Assembly (NCBI GenBank): GCA_031418715.1
Contig: JANOJL010000045.1
Coordinates: 324,557 to 388,556, forward strand
From: JANMDU01 sp031418715
GTDB taxonomy: Bacteria > Pseudomonadota > Gammaproteobacteria > Burkholderiales > Burkholderiaceae_C
DNA: 64,000 nt
Direction: 5' to 3'
Shown here: in pieces, positions 32,793 to 41,143 of the stretch
How positions within the stretch are numbered: the first letter of the stretch is position 1
Layout of the letters: each line of letters starts with the position of its first letter
The notes under the pieces: generated by a model
What the model saw: the letters and a program-made list of their open reading frames with translations, nothing else
What the model was told of the DNA's origin: nothing
Databases searched by the model: none
Translations under genes and position numbers: made by a program

Positions 32793-33440
32793 TTACTTGA
32801 CCGAATGATGTGCGAGCAATTCGCGCAGATCGCGAGCAAAACCTTCGAGGTCAGCTTCAATCCTGCCAATGTAGCGACCAAACAGGTTGAAAGCGAGCAC
32901 AGCGGGGATGGCCACGGCCAAGCCCGCAGCCGTCATGATGAGCGCTTCGCCTACTGGGCCAGCGATTTTGTCAATCGTCACTTGGCCTGCGCCCACCAGC
33001 CCAATCAGCGCGTGATAAATACCCCAGACTGTGCCGAGCAAGCCGACGAAAGGCGCGGTTGAGCCTACTGTGGCCAACAAGATTTGACCGAATTGCAATT
33101 TGAGCAATACGCCGTGCAAGGCATCGCGCAGCAAGCGCGTAAGTTGCTGGGCTTTGTCGCCTGCGCCAGCCAAGGTGCCACTGGCGTTGACTTGAGCAGC
33201 GTCAATCAGCGGCAACACGAGTAGCTCACGGTCTAGCGCGGCTACGCTCGCGCGGCCTTGGGCAACATCCGCGGCTTGCCAGAAGCTCGCGACGGACTTG
33301 GCCACATCGGGCACAGCACGCTTGATGACCCAGGCTTTCCAGAAAATCACCACCCAACTGGCCACCGACATGAGCAGCAGCAGCACGGCAATAAACTTAC
33401 CCACGCCGTCCGTTTGTTTGAGGAAATCGAGTGCGTCCAT
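32793..33440 (-). CDS. exbB: ExbB/TolQ/MotA-family proton-channel subunit
   Basis: 215 residues with three membrane helices (about 15-36, 116-136, 160-185). The conserved VGSTAPFVGLLGTVWGI and MTAAGLAVAIPAVLAFN are the family signatures. It pairs with the ExbD-like subunit encoded directly downstream. It lies 15 nt after dapB in the bamE-dapB-exbB-exbD-leuS-lptE run. Confidence 0.92.
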   Translation of the reverse strand: MDALDFLKQTDGVGKFIAVLLLLMSVASWVVIFWKAWVIKRAVPDVAKSVASFWQAADVAQGRASVAALDRELLVLPLIDAAQVNASGTLAGAGDKAQQLTRLLRDALHGVLLKLQFGQILLATVGSTAPFVGLLGTVWGIYHALIGLVGAGQVTIDKIAGPVGEALIMTAAGLAVAIPAVLAFNLFGRYIGRIEADLEGFARDLRELLAHHSVK

Positions 33441-33455
33441 CGTTTGTTTCGCTTC

Positions 33456-34265
33456 TTATGTGTTGAGACCGAGCACGTCAAACATATCAAACATGCCGTT
33501 TTTCTTGCCGCTTAAGAAGCGCACGGCACGCAAAGCACCTTGCGCGTATCCCTCTCGGGTGGAGGACTTGTGCGTGATTTCAATTCGCTCGCCAATACCG
33601 GCAAACATCACCGTGTGATCGCCCACGATATCGCCGCCGCGAATGGCGGAAAAACCTATTGACTCAGGATCGCGCGCGCCTGTGATGCCCTCACGCGCAA
33701 ACACGGCGTGACCTTTGAGATCTCGTCCCAAGGCTTTTGCCACCACTTCGCCCATCTTCAGCGCCGTGCCTGAAGGCGCATCAATTTTGTGGCGATGGTG
33801 GGTTTCGATGATTTCGATGTCGTAACCATTGGAGAGCGACTTGGCAGCCATCTCCAGCAGTTTCAACGTGACGTTCACTCCCACGCTCATGTTGGGCGCA
33901 AGCATGATGGCGATATCTTTGGAGGCTTCCTCTAGCTGCTGCTTTTGCAATTCAGAAAAGCCCGTCGTACCAATGACCATGCTTACACCCTGAGCGCGAC
34001 AATGCGCCAGATGCGCCATCGTGCCTTCAGGGCGGGTGAAATCAATCAGGGCGTGGCAGCCTTTCAAAGCATGCGACACATCGGAGGTGATGGTGACACC
34101 GCTGGCAGTGCCGAGAAAGCCACTGGCGTCTAAGCCGAGCCCTGAACTACTAGGTACATCCAGCGCGCCGCCGAGCTGGCAATCTTCGGCATGCGCCACG
34201 GCTTCGATTAGCATGCGACCCATGCGGCCGCCTGCGCCTGCGATGCAAATGATGTGTTGCGCCAT
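33456..34265 (-). CDS. dapB: 4-hydroxy-tetrahydrodipicolinate reductase
   Basis: 269 residues. The NAD(P) loop is AGAGGRMGR near the N-terminus; the catalytic signature is ETHHRHKIDAPSGTA, with the proton-donating histidine and substrate-binding lysine. It makes tetrahydrodipicolinate for lysine and meso-diaminopimelate synthesis. It starts 11 nt after bamE. Confidence 0.97.
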   Translation of the reverse strand: MAQHIICIAGAGGRMGRMLIEAVAHAEDCQLGGALDVPSSSGLGLDASGFLGTASGVTITSDVSHALKGCHALIDFTRPEGTMAHLAHCRAQGVSMVIGTTGFSELQKQQLEEASKDIAIMLAPNMSVGVNVTLKLLEMAAKSLSNGYDIEIIETHHRHKIDAPSGTALKMGEVVAKALGRDLKGHAVFAREGITGARDPESIGFSAIRGGDIVGDHTVMFAGIGERIEITHKSSTREGYAQGALRAVRFLSGKKNGMFDMFDVLGLNT

Positions 34266-34276
34266 TCTGCCTGCCC

Positions 34277-35659
34277 TTATTGCGCAGCAGGTGTGAAGAA
34301 CTCGCGCTCGATGAACCAGCGGCCATCGCGCTTGACCAGGAACATGGCTTTGGTACCTACTTCACGGTAAGCATCCGATTCGTAATCTTGGCGAAACACC
34401 AAGCGCGCCTCGGTGGGCGAGACCATGCGCACGCGCACGTCAAACACACCCAAGCTGATGCGCGAACGGCCTTCGATGCGCGTGCGGCGCAGCGTTTCCC
34501 ATTCAGCACGGGTGGGAGAAGTGCCTTTGAATTCGGGCAAGTAATGGCCGAAATAGGCCGAAGCATTGCGCGCTTGCCAATCGCTCGTCCAGCGATTGAG
34601 GAAGCTGGTGATGTCTGGATCGGCAGCGGCCAAGGTGCTGGCTGATTGGATGGGCACAGGCGGCGGCACGGGTGTGGGCGCTGCTTGAGGTGTGGCTGGA
34701 GAAGCTTGTGGCGCAGTGGCCGATGAACTTGCCACAGCGGCGACAACAGGAGCGGATGTCGTCGCTGGAAGGGCAGCAGCTACGACAGCGACCGCAGTTG
34801 TTGGAGCTGGAGCTGGGGCTGGAACTGGGCTTTGTGATGCTGGCACTACGCCGCTGGATGCTGCACTAGGCGCTGGCGCAGCAACGACACGTGCAGGTGC
34901 AGGTGCAGGGACAAGCGTAGGGGCTGCCGCTGGCGCGACGGTGGCGGGGGTTGGTGCGACGGTAGGCGCAGGCGCTTGCGCTGTGAGCAAAGGTGCGTTG
35001 GCCGCAGCCGATGAAGTGCTGGGGCGCGCAGCGTTGCTGGCAGCCACGGCGCGTTGCGTGCTAGCATCCCAAGCAGAGGTTATGGCACCCGGCGCTTCGA
35101 GCGGTGGATAACTCGTAGGCGCGGTGTTAGTGCTTGCGCTTGGCGCATTGTTTGCAACGGCCACTGCCGTATTTGACGCTGAATTCTTGATGCCGAACTC
35201 ACGCAACACTTCCGGGGGCACTTCCAGCAGAGGCACTTTGCCCAAGCTGCGGCCTACAGAGAGGGCGGTCACGAATTCTTGTTCTGAGATCAGTTCATCG
35301 CCGTCCACCTTGGACAGCTCATCGCCTTTGAAAAACACGGTGAGCTTGCGCTGCTGGGACTCTTGACCTTGACGGCGAATGGTGAAGACATATTCCCAAC
35401 GGTCTGCATGGAAAGCACTGGTCACCAAAGGCGAGCCCAAAATATCGCGCACCTGCGCACGGGGCATGCCCACTTGCAGCGCGTCTTTTTGCTCTTTGGA
35501 GACAAAGTTGCCCTGCACCACTTCGACCTTATAGGGCGTGATGAAGTTGCCAACCTTAGCGAAACTTCCTACGGTATCCGTCACGCTTTTGATGCTGGAG
35601 CAGGAAGCAAGGGCGAGGCAAGCGCCAGCCAGTGCAGCCAAGCGGCGGATCCGACGCAT
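34277..35659 (-). CDS. bamE: BamE-domain lipoprotein with fused NTF2-like domain
   Basis: 460 residues, against the 110-180 usual for BamE/OmlA. The start MRRIRRLAALAGACLALASC gives a signal peptide and lipobox LASC; a start 18 codons upstream is possible. The BamE (SmpA/OmlA) domain follows (about 35-135; LQVGMPRAQVRDILGSPLVT). A 200-residue Ala/Pro/Val-rich low-complexity linker leads to a C-terminal NTF2-like domain (about 345-460; DITSFLNRWTSDWQARNASA, GRWFIEREFF) of the kind found at the end of Cds6-type envelope proteins. It presumably anchors at the outer-membrane BAM complex with the tail reaching into the periplasm (inference). It is divergent from fur, a conserved arrangement. Confidence 0.85.
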   Translation of the reverse strand: MRRIRRLAALAGACLALASCSSIKSVTDTVGSFAKVGNFITPYKVEVVQGNFVSKEQKDALQVGMPRAQVRDILGSPLVTSAFHADRWEYVFTIRRQGQESQQRKLTVFFKGDELSKVDGDELISEQEFVTALSVGRSLGKVPLLEVPPEVLREFGIKNSASNTAVAVANNAPSASTNTAPTSYPPLEAPGAITSAWDASTQRAVAASNAARPSTSSAAANAPLLTAQAPAPTVAPTPATVAPAAAPTLVPAPAPARVVAAPAPSAASSGVVPASQSPVPAPAPAPTTAVAVVAAALPATTSAPVVAAVASSSATAPQASPATPQAAPTPVPPPVPIQSASTLAAADPDITSFLNRWTSDWQARNASAYFGHYLPEFKGTSPTRAEWETLRRTRIEGRSRISLGVFDVRVRMVSPTEARLVFRQDYESDAYREVGTKAMFLVKRDGRWFIEREFFTPAAQ

Positions 35660-35851
35660 GCGGCGCGTGCCTTGCGGGGAAACAGAACCAAAGATTTCAG
35701 AAGAAGCAGTCATGGCAGGAATCATTGCGAGCAGGCAAGGCTTGCAAATACTGCACGCCTTGGGGGACAAAGGTTATGATCAAACCATTGTAGCGGCTTC
35801 GCTTTGCACCACAGCGAACCACTGCGTCGGTTTGCATCACCCTGTCACACC

Positions 35852-36295
35852 ATGAGCACTCTGGACGAACTAAAAAACACCGGCCTCAAAGCCACGCTGC
35901 CGCGCTTGAAGATCATGCAGATTTTCCAAAGCGGCGCGCAACGCCACATGACGGCCGAGGATGTTTACCGTGTTTTGCTGAATGAACGCACCGACATTGG
36001 CCTAGCCACCGTGTACCGCGTGCTCACGCAGTTTGAGCAGGCTGGCCTGATCACACGCAGCAATTTTGAGAGCGGCAAAGCAGTTTATGAGCTGAACGAA
36101 GGCACACACCACGATCATTTGGTTTGCCTCGATTGCGGCAGGGTAGAGGAGTTTCACGATGCTGAGATTGAAAAGCGCCAAACGGCTGTGGCGAAAACCA
36201 AAGGATTTGTCTTAGAAGAGCATGCGCTGTCGTTGTATGCGCGTTGCACCAAGACCGCCTGCCCGCATCGCCCCGCGGCGGCTAAAAGCACGTAA
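35852..36295 (+). CDS. fur: ferric uptake regulator
   Basis: 147 residues. The N-terminal winged helix (TLPRLKIMQIFQ, DIGLATVYRVLTQFEQAGLI) and C-terminal metal-binding region (HHDHLVCLDCG, the HHDH-CxxC Fur hallmark) are complete, ending CTKTACPH. With Fe(II) it represses iron-uptake genes. The start at MSTLDELK is set by alignment. It is divergent from bamE; no clear Fur box was found in the 190-nt gap. Confidence 0.97.
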   Translation: MSTLDELKNTGLKATLPRLKIMQIFQSGAQRHMTAEDVYRVLLNERTDIGLATVYRVLTQFEQAGLITRSNFESGKAVYELNEGTHHDHLVCLDCGRVEEFHDAEIEKRQTAVAKTKGFVLEEHALSLYARCTKTACPHRPAAAKST

Positions 36296-36361
36296 TTTTA
36301 AATGAAATCGGCCTCTACCCGTTATAAAATGTACGTAGTTTGCTATCTATTTAATAGTAAA
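36296..36361 (-). repeat. TATAACGG palindromic element, copy 11 (after fur)
   Basis: GAAATCGGCCTCTACCCGTT, ATAAAATGTACGTAG and TTGCTATCTATTTAATAG: one of the least diverged copies, between fur and pgpA. Confidence 0.9.
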
Positions 36362-36378
36362 CGAGTGGGGCTATAACG

Positions 36379-36930
36379 ATGCTTGAGCAGACCGTATTAC
36401 CAGCTAAAGAGCCACTTTCTCCGCCTCTTCACCCACCCGTTTTGCGCCCTGGTGTGCGTTTCTTGCTCTCACATCCTGCCCATTTCATCGCTTTGGGCGC
36501 TGGCTCGGGGCTCTCACGCATCGCGCCTGGCACGCTGGGCACGCTCTGGGCTTGGGCGGCGTTTGCGGTGATGCAGTTGTATTTAACGAGTGCGCAAATC
36601 GGCTGGGTGATTGCGGCTTCGCTCCTTGTCGGTTGGTGGGCTTGCACGGTGACGGCCAAGAATCTTCGGGTGCTCGATCCAGGCGCGATTGTGTGGGACG
36701 AGGTGATTGCGTTTTGGATCATTCTCTGGCTGGTCTCGCCTGCTTCATGGCTGATGCAGCTGGCGGCGTTTGCGCTGTTTCGCTTCTTTGATGCCGTCAA
36801 GCCTGGCCCAGTGGCTTGGGCGGATGAGCTATTTCACGGCTTTGGCTGGAAGGGCGGTTTTGGCATTATTTTGGACGATCTGGTGGCTGCGGCCTGCACG
36901 CTGTTGGTGATTGCGATTTGGGTGTTTTGA
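36379..36930 (+). CDS. pgpA: phosphatidylglycerophosphatase A
   Basis: 183 residues, four predicted membrane helices. Family hallmarks: GSGLSRIAPGTLGTL near the N-terminus, DPGAIVWDEVIAFW with conserved acidic residues, and FRFFDAVKPGP. It dephosphorylates phosphatidylglycerophosphate to phosphatidylglycerol in the inner membrane. It overlaps no gene but the next ORF begins within 12 nt of its stop, so the two are probably co-transcribed. Confidence 0.95.
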   Translation: MLEQTVLPAKEPLSPPLHPPVLRPGVRFLLSHPAHFIALGAGSGLSRIAPGTLGTLWAWAAFAVMQLYLTSAQIGWVIAASLLVGWWACTVTAKNLRVLDPGAIVWDEVIAFWIILWLVSPASWLMQLAAFALFRFFDAVKPGPVAWADELFHGFGWKGGFGIILDDLVAAACTLLVIAIWVF

Positions 36931-36941
36931 GGAATGATGTC

Positions 36942-37481
36942 GTGACCCATGCGATGACAGATAACGCCAGCTTACTATTAAATCAGAAGCGTTCCACGCA
37001 AGTTCTATGTGGGCTACTGGCCGATTTACTTCTAAAAAATGAATCAATGCTTGCCACGGCAGAAAGTTGCACTGGCGGCATGATCTCGGCGGCTTGTACA
37101 GATTTGGCAGGCTCATCCAACTGGTTCGAGCGTGGTTTTGTGACATATTCCAACGAAGCCAAAACTGAATTGCTCGGCGTGGATGCAGCGCTGATCGCAG
37201 AGCATGGCGCGGTGAGCGAAGCCGTGGCGCGTGCGATGGCGTTTGGCGCGGTGCGGCATTCGGCAGCCAAGGTGAGCATCGCCGTCACGGGTGTGGCGGG
37301 CCCCAGCGGTGGGAGCGCAGAAAAACCGGTGGGAACCGTCTGGTTTGGCTTTTATATCCACGGCTATTTGCACAGCGAAATGATGCGCTTTGAAGGCGAT
37401 CGGGCTGTGGTGAGGGAGCAGACGGTTTTGCATGCTTTGCAGCGGTGTATGGCGCTTTTGGCAGCTCAGGACGCGGCTTGA
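36942..37481 (+). CDS. pncC: CinA C-terminal family nicotinamide-nucleotide amidohydrolase
   Basis: 179 residues from a GTG that has AGGA eight bases upstream; an ATG four codons later is an alternative. The stand-alone CinA C-terminal (PncC) domain is clear: TAESCTGGMISAACTDLAGS, ERGFVTYSNEAK and AVTGVAGPSGG. It deamidates nicotinamide mononucleotide to nicotinate mononucleotide in pyridine-nucleotide recycling. It follows pgpA closely, an association seen in many betaproteobacteria. Confidence 0.92.
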   Translation: MTHAMTDNASLLLNQKRSTQVLCGLLADLLLKNESMLATAESCTGGMISAACTDLAGSSNWFERGFVTYSNEAKTELLGVDAALIAEHGAVSEAVARAMAFGAVRHSAAKVSIAVTGVAGPSGGSAEKPVGTVWFGFYIHGYLHSEMMRFEGDRAVVREQTVLHALQRCMALLAAQDAA

Positions 37482-37564
37482 AAAAGGGCATGGAAAATCC
37501 TGTGCATCGGGCGCGGCGACTGCCTAGCCGCAGCAGACGTGGCGCCCAAAATGAACTGGGGTAA

Positions 37565-38749
37565 TCAGGCGGTGACGATGAATTTATCCAAGGCTCGCCG
37601 TGGCGTAGCAGGTGAGGGCTCGGGCACATAGCCAATTCGGCAAAGCATCTGTACCGTGGGGTCAGCAGCGCTGCGAGGGGCACTTTGGTTGAGCACGAGC
37701 TGATGCACTTGCTCGTAATGCGGCTTCATCTCGGGAAACTCTTGCAAGGCTTGGCTCAGCGGGTGCATAGCGATGCCTTGGGCAGTCGCTTGCAATTGCA
37801 AGCGCACATACATACGCCCGGCCTCCACTTGATCAAGTCGTGTGTTTTTACCGGTGATCCAAACAAATCCCATTGCAGTCTTACTGGTGCCATCAAAGCG
37901 CTCGATGAATTTTTTCTCGGCGGTGCTGCCCGCAGGTGTCGGCTGGCTTCGATCAAACTGACCCAAAGCGGTGAGCGTGCGTACCATCAGCGAGTTGATC
38001 GAAATGCCATCACGGTTTTGCAGAATTTCGTCGGGCCCCACGCGCACGAGGCGGATGCTTTCCAAATTCGTGCGAGGGGTGCGCAGCTCAACAAATGCTG
38101 AGTCTAAGCAAAGCTTGCGCAAGGGTGCAAGACGCTGCTCCTGCACTGTGCCGCCACATTGCATGCGCGAAGTGCCGCCAGCGGCTAGGATACGTTGTAG
38201 GTTGTTGTCGGATACAGGCTTTGCTGCGTCAAAGTTCACCTTCACCGTGTGACGTTTCAAAATCTGCGCAAAAAGTGCATCTTTTTGTCCGCCGGGTGCA
38301 ATGCTGATGCGAGCCACCGGTGGCTTCATAGCTGCGCGCCAATCCTTCAATTCAGCAGGTAACTCGCCTTGCGGCCACATCTGCACATCAGCGCGCAAGC
38401 CCTGCTCAGCAAGCGCCATCACCAGCAGCTCAAGAAATGCGCCATGACCCACCATGATTTGTCGGCCAAACGGATCCGTCTCAGGCAAGACGCGCTGTGG
38501 ATCGGTGCGCAGGGTGATCACATTGGCCTCACGTAAATCCACCAACCATGGCTGAAGGTTGTGCGGGTTAGGCGCTGTGATCGCATAGGCTAAAGCCCGG
38601 CGGCGCGGCTCAGTCTCGCTATTCGTAGGGCCATTCCATGCCTCAAGAGCCTGAGCTGGTATAGCGCTGCTGATGCAACCACTCAAACTCAGGGTGGCCG
38701 CTGCTACCGCACCACCACCTACCAAACGTATAAATTGACGACGACTCAT
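37565..38749 (-). CDS. Tat-exported nitroreductase-family lipoprotein (Acg-like)
   Basis: 394 residues. MSRRQFIRLVGGGA is a twin-arginine signal (SRRQFIR) followed by a lipobox (LSLSGC), so a folded, cofactor-bound protein is exported and lipidated. The body resembles Acg-type nitroreductases, a diverged duplicated fold (TAPNPHNLQPW at the N-terminal FMN site; RFDGTSKTAMGFVWI and AMHPLSQALQEF in the C-terminal half). A flavin is likely but the substrate is unknown. GGAG seven bases upstream sets the start. It follows the membrane-protein gene by 33 nt, suggesting a periplasmic redox enzyme with a membrane partner (inference). Confidence 0.87.
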   Translation of the reverse strand: MSRRQFIRLVGGGAVAAATLSLSGCISSAIPAQALEAWNGPTNSETEPRRRALAYAITAPNPHNLQPWLVDLREANVITLRTDPQRVLPETDPFGRQIMVGHGAFLELLVMALAEQGLRADVQMWPQGELPAELKDWRAAMKPPVARISIAPGGQKDALFAQILKRHTVKVNFDAAKPVSDNNLQRILAAGGTSRMQCGGTVQEQRLAPLRKLCLDSAFVELRTPRTNLESIRLVRVGPDEILQNRDGISINSLMVRTLTALGQFDRSQPTPAGSTAEKKFIERFDGTSKTAMGFVWITGKNTRLDQVEAGRMYVRLQLQATAQGIAMHPLSQALQEFPEMKPHYEQVHQLVLNQSAPRSAADPTVQMLCRIGYVPEPSPATPRRALDKFIVTA

Positions 38750-38782
38750 GATGTTCTCCAAATAGAAGTTGAAAGCAGGGCT

Positions 38783-39640
38783 TTACGCCCAGAAGGGTTG
38801 TCCGCGCAGCGCTTGAACGAATGTCCAGGTACACCATGCGCTAAACAGCAGTACGAAGCCCCAGACGGCAGGCAAAGCAACACGCTGGGGCGTCTGCAAA
38901 CGATGCAAGACCCAGCCAAAGAAAGGAATGAAATGCATGGCGTGGATGCCAAAGAAATGCGCAACGCGTAAGTCACCACCCTGGCGAGACCAGTTCACCA
39001 AGGGCAGGCCACCAGCGTCGGTGCGGGCTGCGCCCACCCAATGGCCAGTTTGCTGGCCACTGAGATAGCCTCCAAAACCTGCGCCCAAAAAAAATGTGGC
39101 GAGTAATCCAAGCACGATCGACCACTTGAGTGCTGCGGATAGCGCATAGTCTTTAGAGCGAGCAATCAAGATGCTCAACACCAAAGAAGCGCTCACCAGC
39201 AGCCCAGCGCCCACACCCATCAAGGTATACATCCATGCATCAAACGATGTGGCCGTGTTGAAATGCGAGGCCTTGCCTTGCGCACCCTGCAGCGAGATAT
39301 AGGCTACCTCAAACAAACTGCTGAGCAAGGCCACCCAGACCACATATTTGGCCGAGCTGCTTTGCAACGCAGGCTTGGGCAACCCAACCATGAAAAACGC
39401 CAAGGTGAGCAAATAAACCCCCGTGGACACTTGAAACTTCCAGGGCTTGAGCCAAACGCTCACGCCTTGAAACAAGCGAGGATCTACAAGGGCTAAAGCA
39501 GCCGTGATGCATGAAAGCAGCAGCAGCCCGAGCCCGCCCCAATACAGCAAAGGAGCAGTCAGCCTCAATGCGGTCAGGCCGTTGTGCAGCAACGCGCTGG
39601 GCGGGGAAGCTGTGCCGGTGCGATGGAGGGCCTGTTGCAT
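38783..39640 (-). CDS. polytopic membrane protein, unknown function
   Basis: 285 residues with about seven predicted membrane helices (roughly 30-52, 70-88, 99-117, 135-160, 170-190, 225-243, 253-275). Histidines suggestive of a heme or quinone site occur in AHFFGIHAMHFIPFFGW, in the fifth or sixth helix. I do not recognise the family with certainty. Being co-transcribed with a Tat-exported flavoprotein-like lipoprotein, a membrane electron-transfer role is possible (inference only). It is divergent from a LysR gene. Confidence 0.75.
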   Translation of the reverse strand: MQQALHRTGTASPPSALLHNGLTALRLTAPLLYWGGLGLLLLSCITAALALVDPRLFQGVSVWLKPWKFQVSTGVYLLTLAFFMVGLPKPALQSSSAKYVVWVALLSSLFEVAYISLQGAQGKASHFNTATSFDAWMYTLMGVGAGLLVSASLVLSILIARSKDYALSAALKWSIVLGLLATFFLGAGFGGYLSGQQTGHWVGAARTDAGGLPLVNWSRQGGDLRVAHFFGIHAMHFIPFFGWVLHRLQTPQRVALPAVWGFVLLFSAWCTWTFVQALRGQPFWA

Positions 39641-39759
39641 GGTGAATCTTTCAAATCAAACGTCGATGCGAGGATTGTGGAAAAATATTGGCTGTTGCAC
39701 AATTGCCTAACTGTTCACACCAGAAATTCAAAAATGAATACCGCCCATGATTGCCGCCT

Positions 39760-40644
39760 ATGACTCATTCTTTCGACTGGACGCTCGTGCGCTCCTTCCT
39801 CGCCGCGCTGGAGCATGGCAGCTTGCTGGGCGCTGCGCGGGCTTTGAATTCAAGCCAGCCGACACTCGGAAGGCACATCGCTGAGCTGGAATCTCAACTG
39901 GCCACCACACTATTTGAGCGCACAGGGCGCGGCTTGCTGCCCACGGCAATGGCGCTCAAGCTGGCAGATTCGGCGCGGGCGATGGAAGCGGGGGCGATGC
40001 AGCTTGCTCGCCAAGCTTCGGGCGAGCAATCCAAGTTGGCAGGCTCGGTGCGCATCAGCGCCAGCCAGCCCGTGGCTTGCGTGCTCTTGCCGCCGCTGCT
40101 GGCACAGATGCGCTTGGTGTTACCTGAGATTACTGTGCAACTGGTGGTGAGCAACGAAGTGAGCAATCTGCTCAAGCGTGAGGCGGATATTGCGCTACGC
40201 ATGGTGCAGCCCGATCAAGGCAGCTTGATTGCCAAGCGGATTGGCCAGATCAAGATCAGCGCCTATGCGCATCGCGACTATCTGCGACGCCGTGGTGTGC
40301 CCAAACAACCCGCTGATTTATCGCAACACGATCTGATTGGCAGTGACACCGATCAAGCCATCGAACGCGGCGCAGTGGCCATGGGACTGACGCTTCAGCC
40401 CGGTCAGATCGTGTTGCGCACCGATGATTTGATCGCCTGCGCAGAAGCTGTGCGCGCGGGTATGGGCATTGGTTTTCTTGCGGATTATGTGGGGCGCGCA
40501 GATACCGAGCTGGTGCCATTGTTGCCGATGTTGCCACTGCCGCCTTTACCGATGTGGCTGGTGGTACACCGGGAAATCCGCAGCAACAGGCGCATCAAAG
40601 CGGTGTACGATTTCCTTGGCAGCCATTTGCCAAAAATTCTCTGA
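39760..40644 (+). CDS. LysR-family transcriptional regulator
   Basis: 294 residues. N-terminal winged HTH (FLAALEHGSLLGAARALNSSQPTLGRHIAELE) and a periplasmic-binding-like effector domain (SVRISASQPVACVLLPPLLAQMR onwards). LysR proteins usually control the divergent neighbour, here the membrane protein plus nitroreductase genes across a 119-nt gap, and possibly the two genes downstream on its own strand. The start MTHSFDWTLVRSF is chosen over a TTG three codons before. Confidence 0.94.
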   Translation: MTHSFDWTLVRSFLAALEHGSLLGAARALNSSQPTLGRHIAELESQLATTLFERTGRGLLPTAMALKLADSARAMEAGAMQLARQASGEQSKLAGSVRISASQPVACVLLPPLLAQMRLVLPEITVQLVVSNEVSNLLKREADIALRMVQPDQGSLIAKRIGQIKISAYAHRDYLRRRGVPKQPADLSQHDLIGSDTDQAIERGAVAMGLTLQPGQIVLRTDDLIACAEAVRAGMGIGFLADYVGRADTELVPLLPMLPLPPLPMWLVVHREIRSNRRIKAVYDFLGSHLPKIL

Positions 40645-40654
40645 AAGACATTCT

Positions 40655-41143
40655 ATGAGCAGCGCCACGATCACCAAGTTTTATACCGCCTTTGCCGAGC
40701 TCAATGCAGAGACAATGGCCACCTGCTATGACGACAACGCCAGCTTTCAAGACGAAGCTTTCAAGCTGCAAGGTAAGAAGGAGATCATGGGTATGTGGGG
40801 CATGCTCTGCGATACCGTCAAGGCCAAGAGCCGTGCGGATTGGAAATTTAGCTTCTCACAAGTTGCTGCCTCTGGGAATCAAGGCAGTGCGCATTGGGAG
40901 CCGATTTACCGTTTTTCAGCCACCAACCGGATGGTTTGTAACGTGATTGATGCAGAATTCACTTTCAATGAGCAGGGCTTGATCCTCACGCACAGAGATC
41001 GGTTTGATTTTTGGAGCTGGTCTCGTCAGGCTCTCGGTGCGCCTGGTCTGTTGCTGGGCTGGAGCAGCTTTCTGCGTAACAAAGTGCAGCAGCAAGCGAA
41101 TGCGACTTTAAGAAAATACCTTCAAACCAAGGCCAACAAATGA
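40655..41143 (+). CDS. NTF2-like (SnoaL/ketosteroid-isomerase fold) protein
   Basis: 162 residues. The N-terminus (ATITKFYTAFAELNAETMAT) and DDNASFQDEAF pattern are those of the NTF2-like cone fold; RDRFDFWSWSRQALGAPG is a typical conserved end of this bacterial subfamily. The cavity could bind a small ligand or catalyse an isomerisation or hydrolysis; nothing more specific is visible. It starts 10 nt after lysR and overlaps the next gene (ATGA), so the three genes are one transcript. Confidence 0.85.
   Translation: MSSATITKFYTAFAELNAETMATCYDDNASFQDEAFKLQGKKEIMGMWGMLCDTVKAKSRADWKFSFSQVAASGNQGSAHWEPIYRFSATNRMVCNVIDAEFTFNEQGLILTHRDRFDFWSWSRQALGAPGLLLGWSSFLRNKVQQQANATLRKYLQTKANK

Noticed and set aside
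36368..36380. GGCTATAACGATG upstream of pgpA as a second element copy
   Set aside because: It matches only seven core bases and overlaps the translation start; no arm or tail accompanies it.
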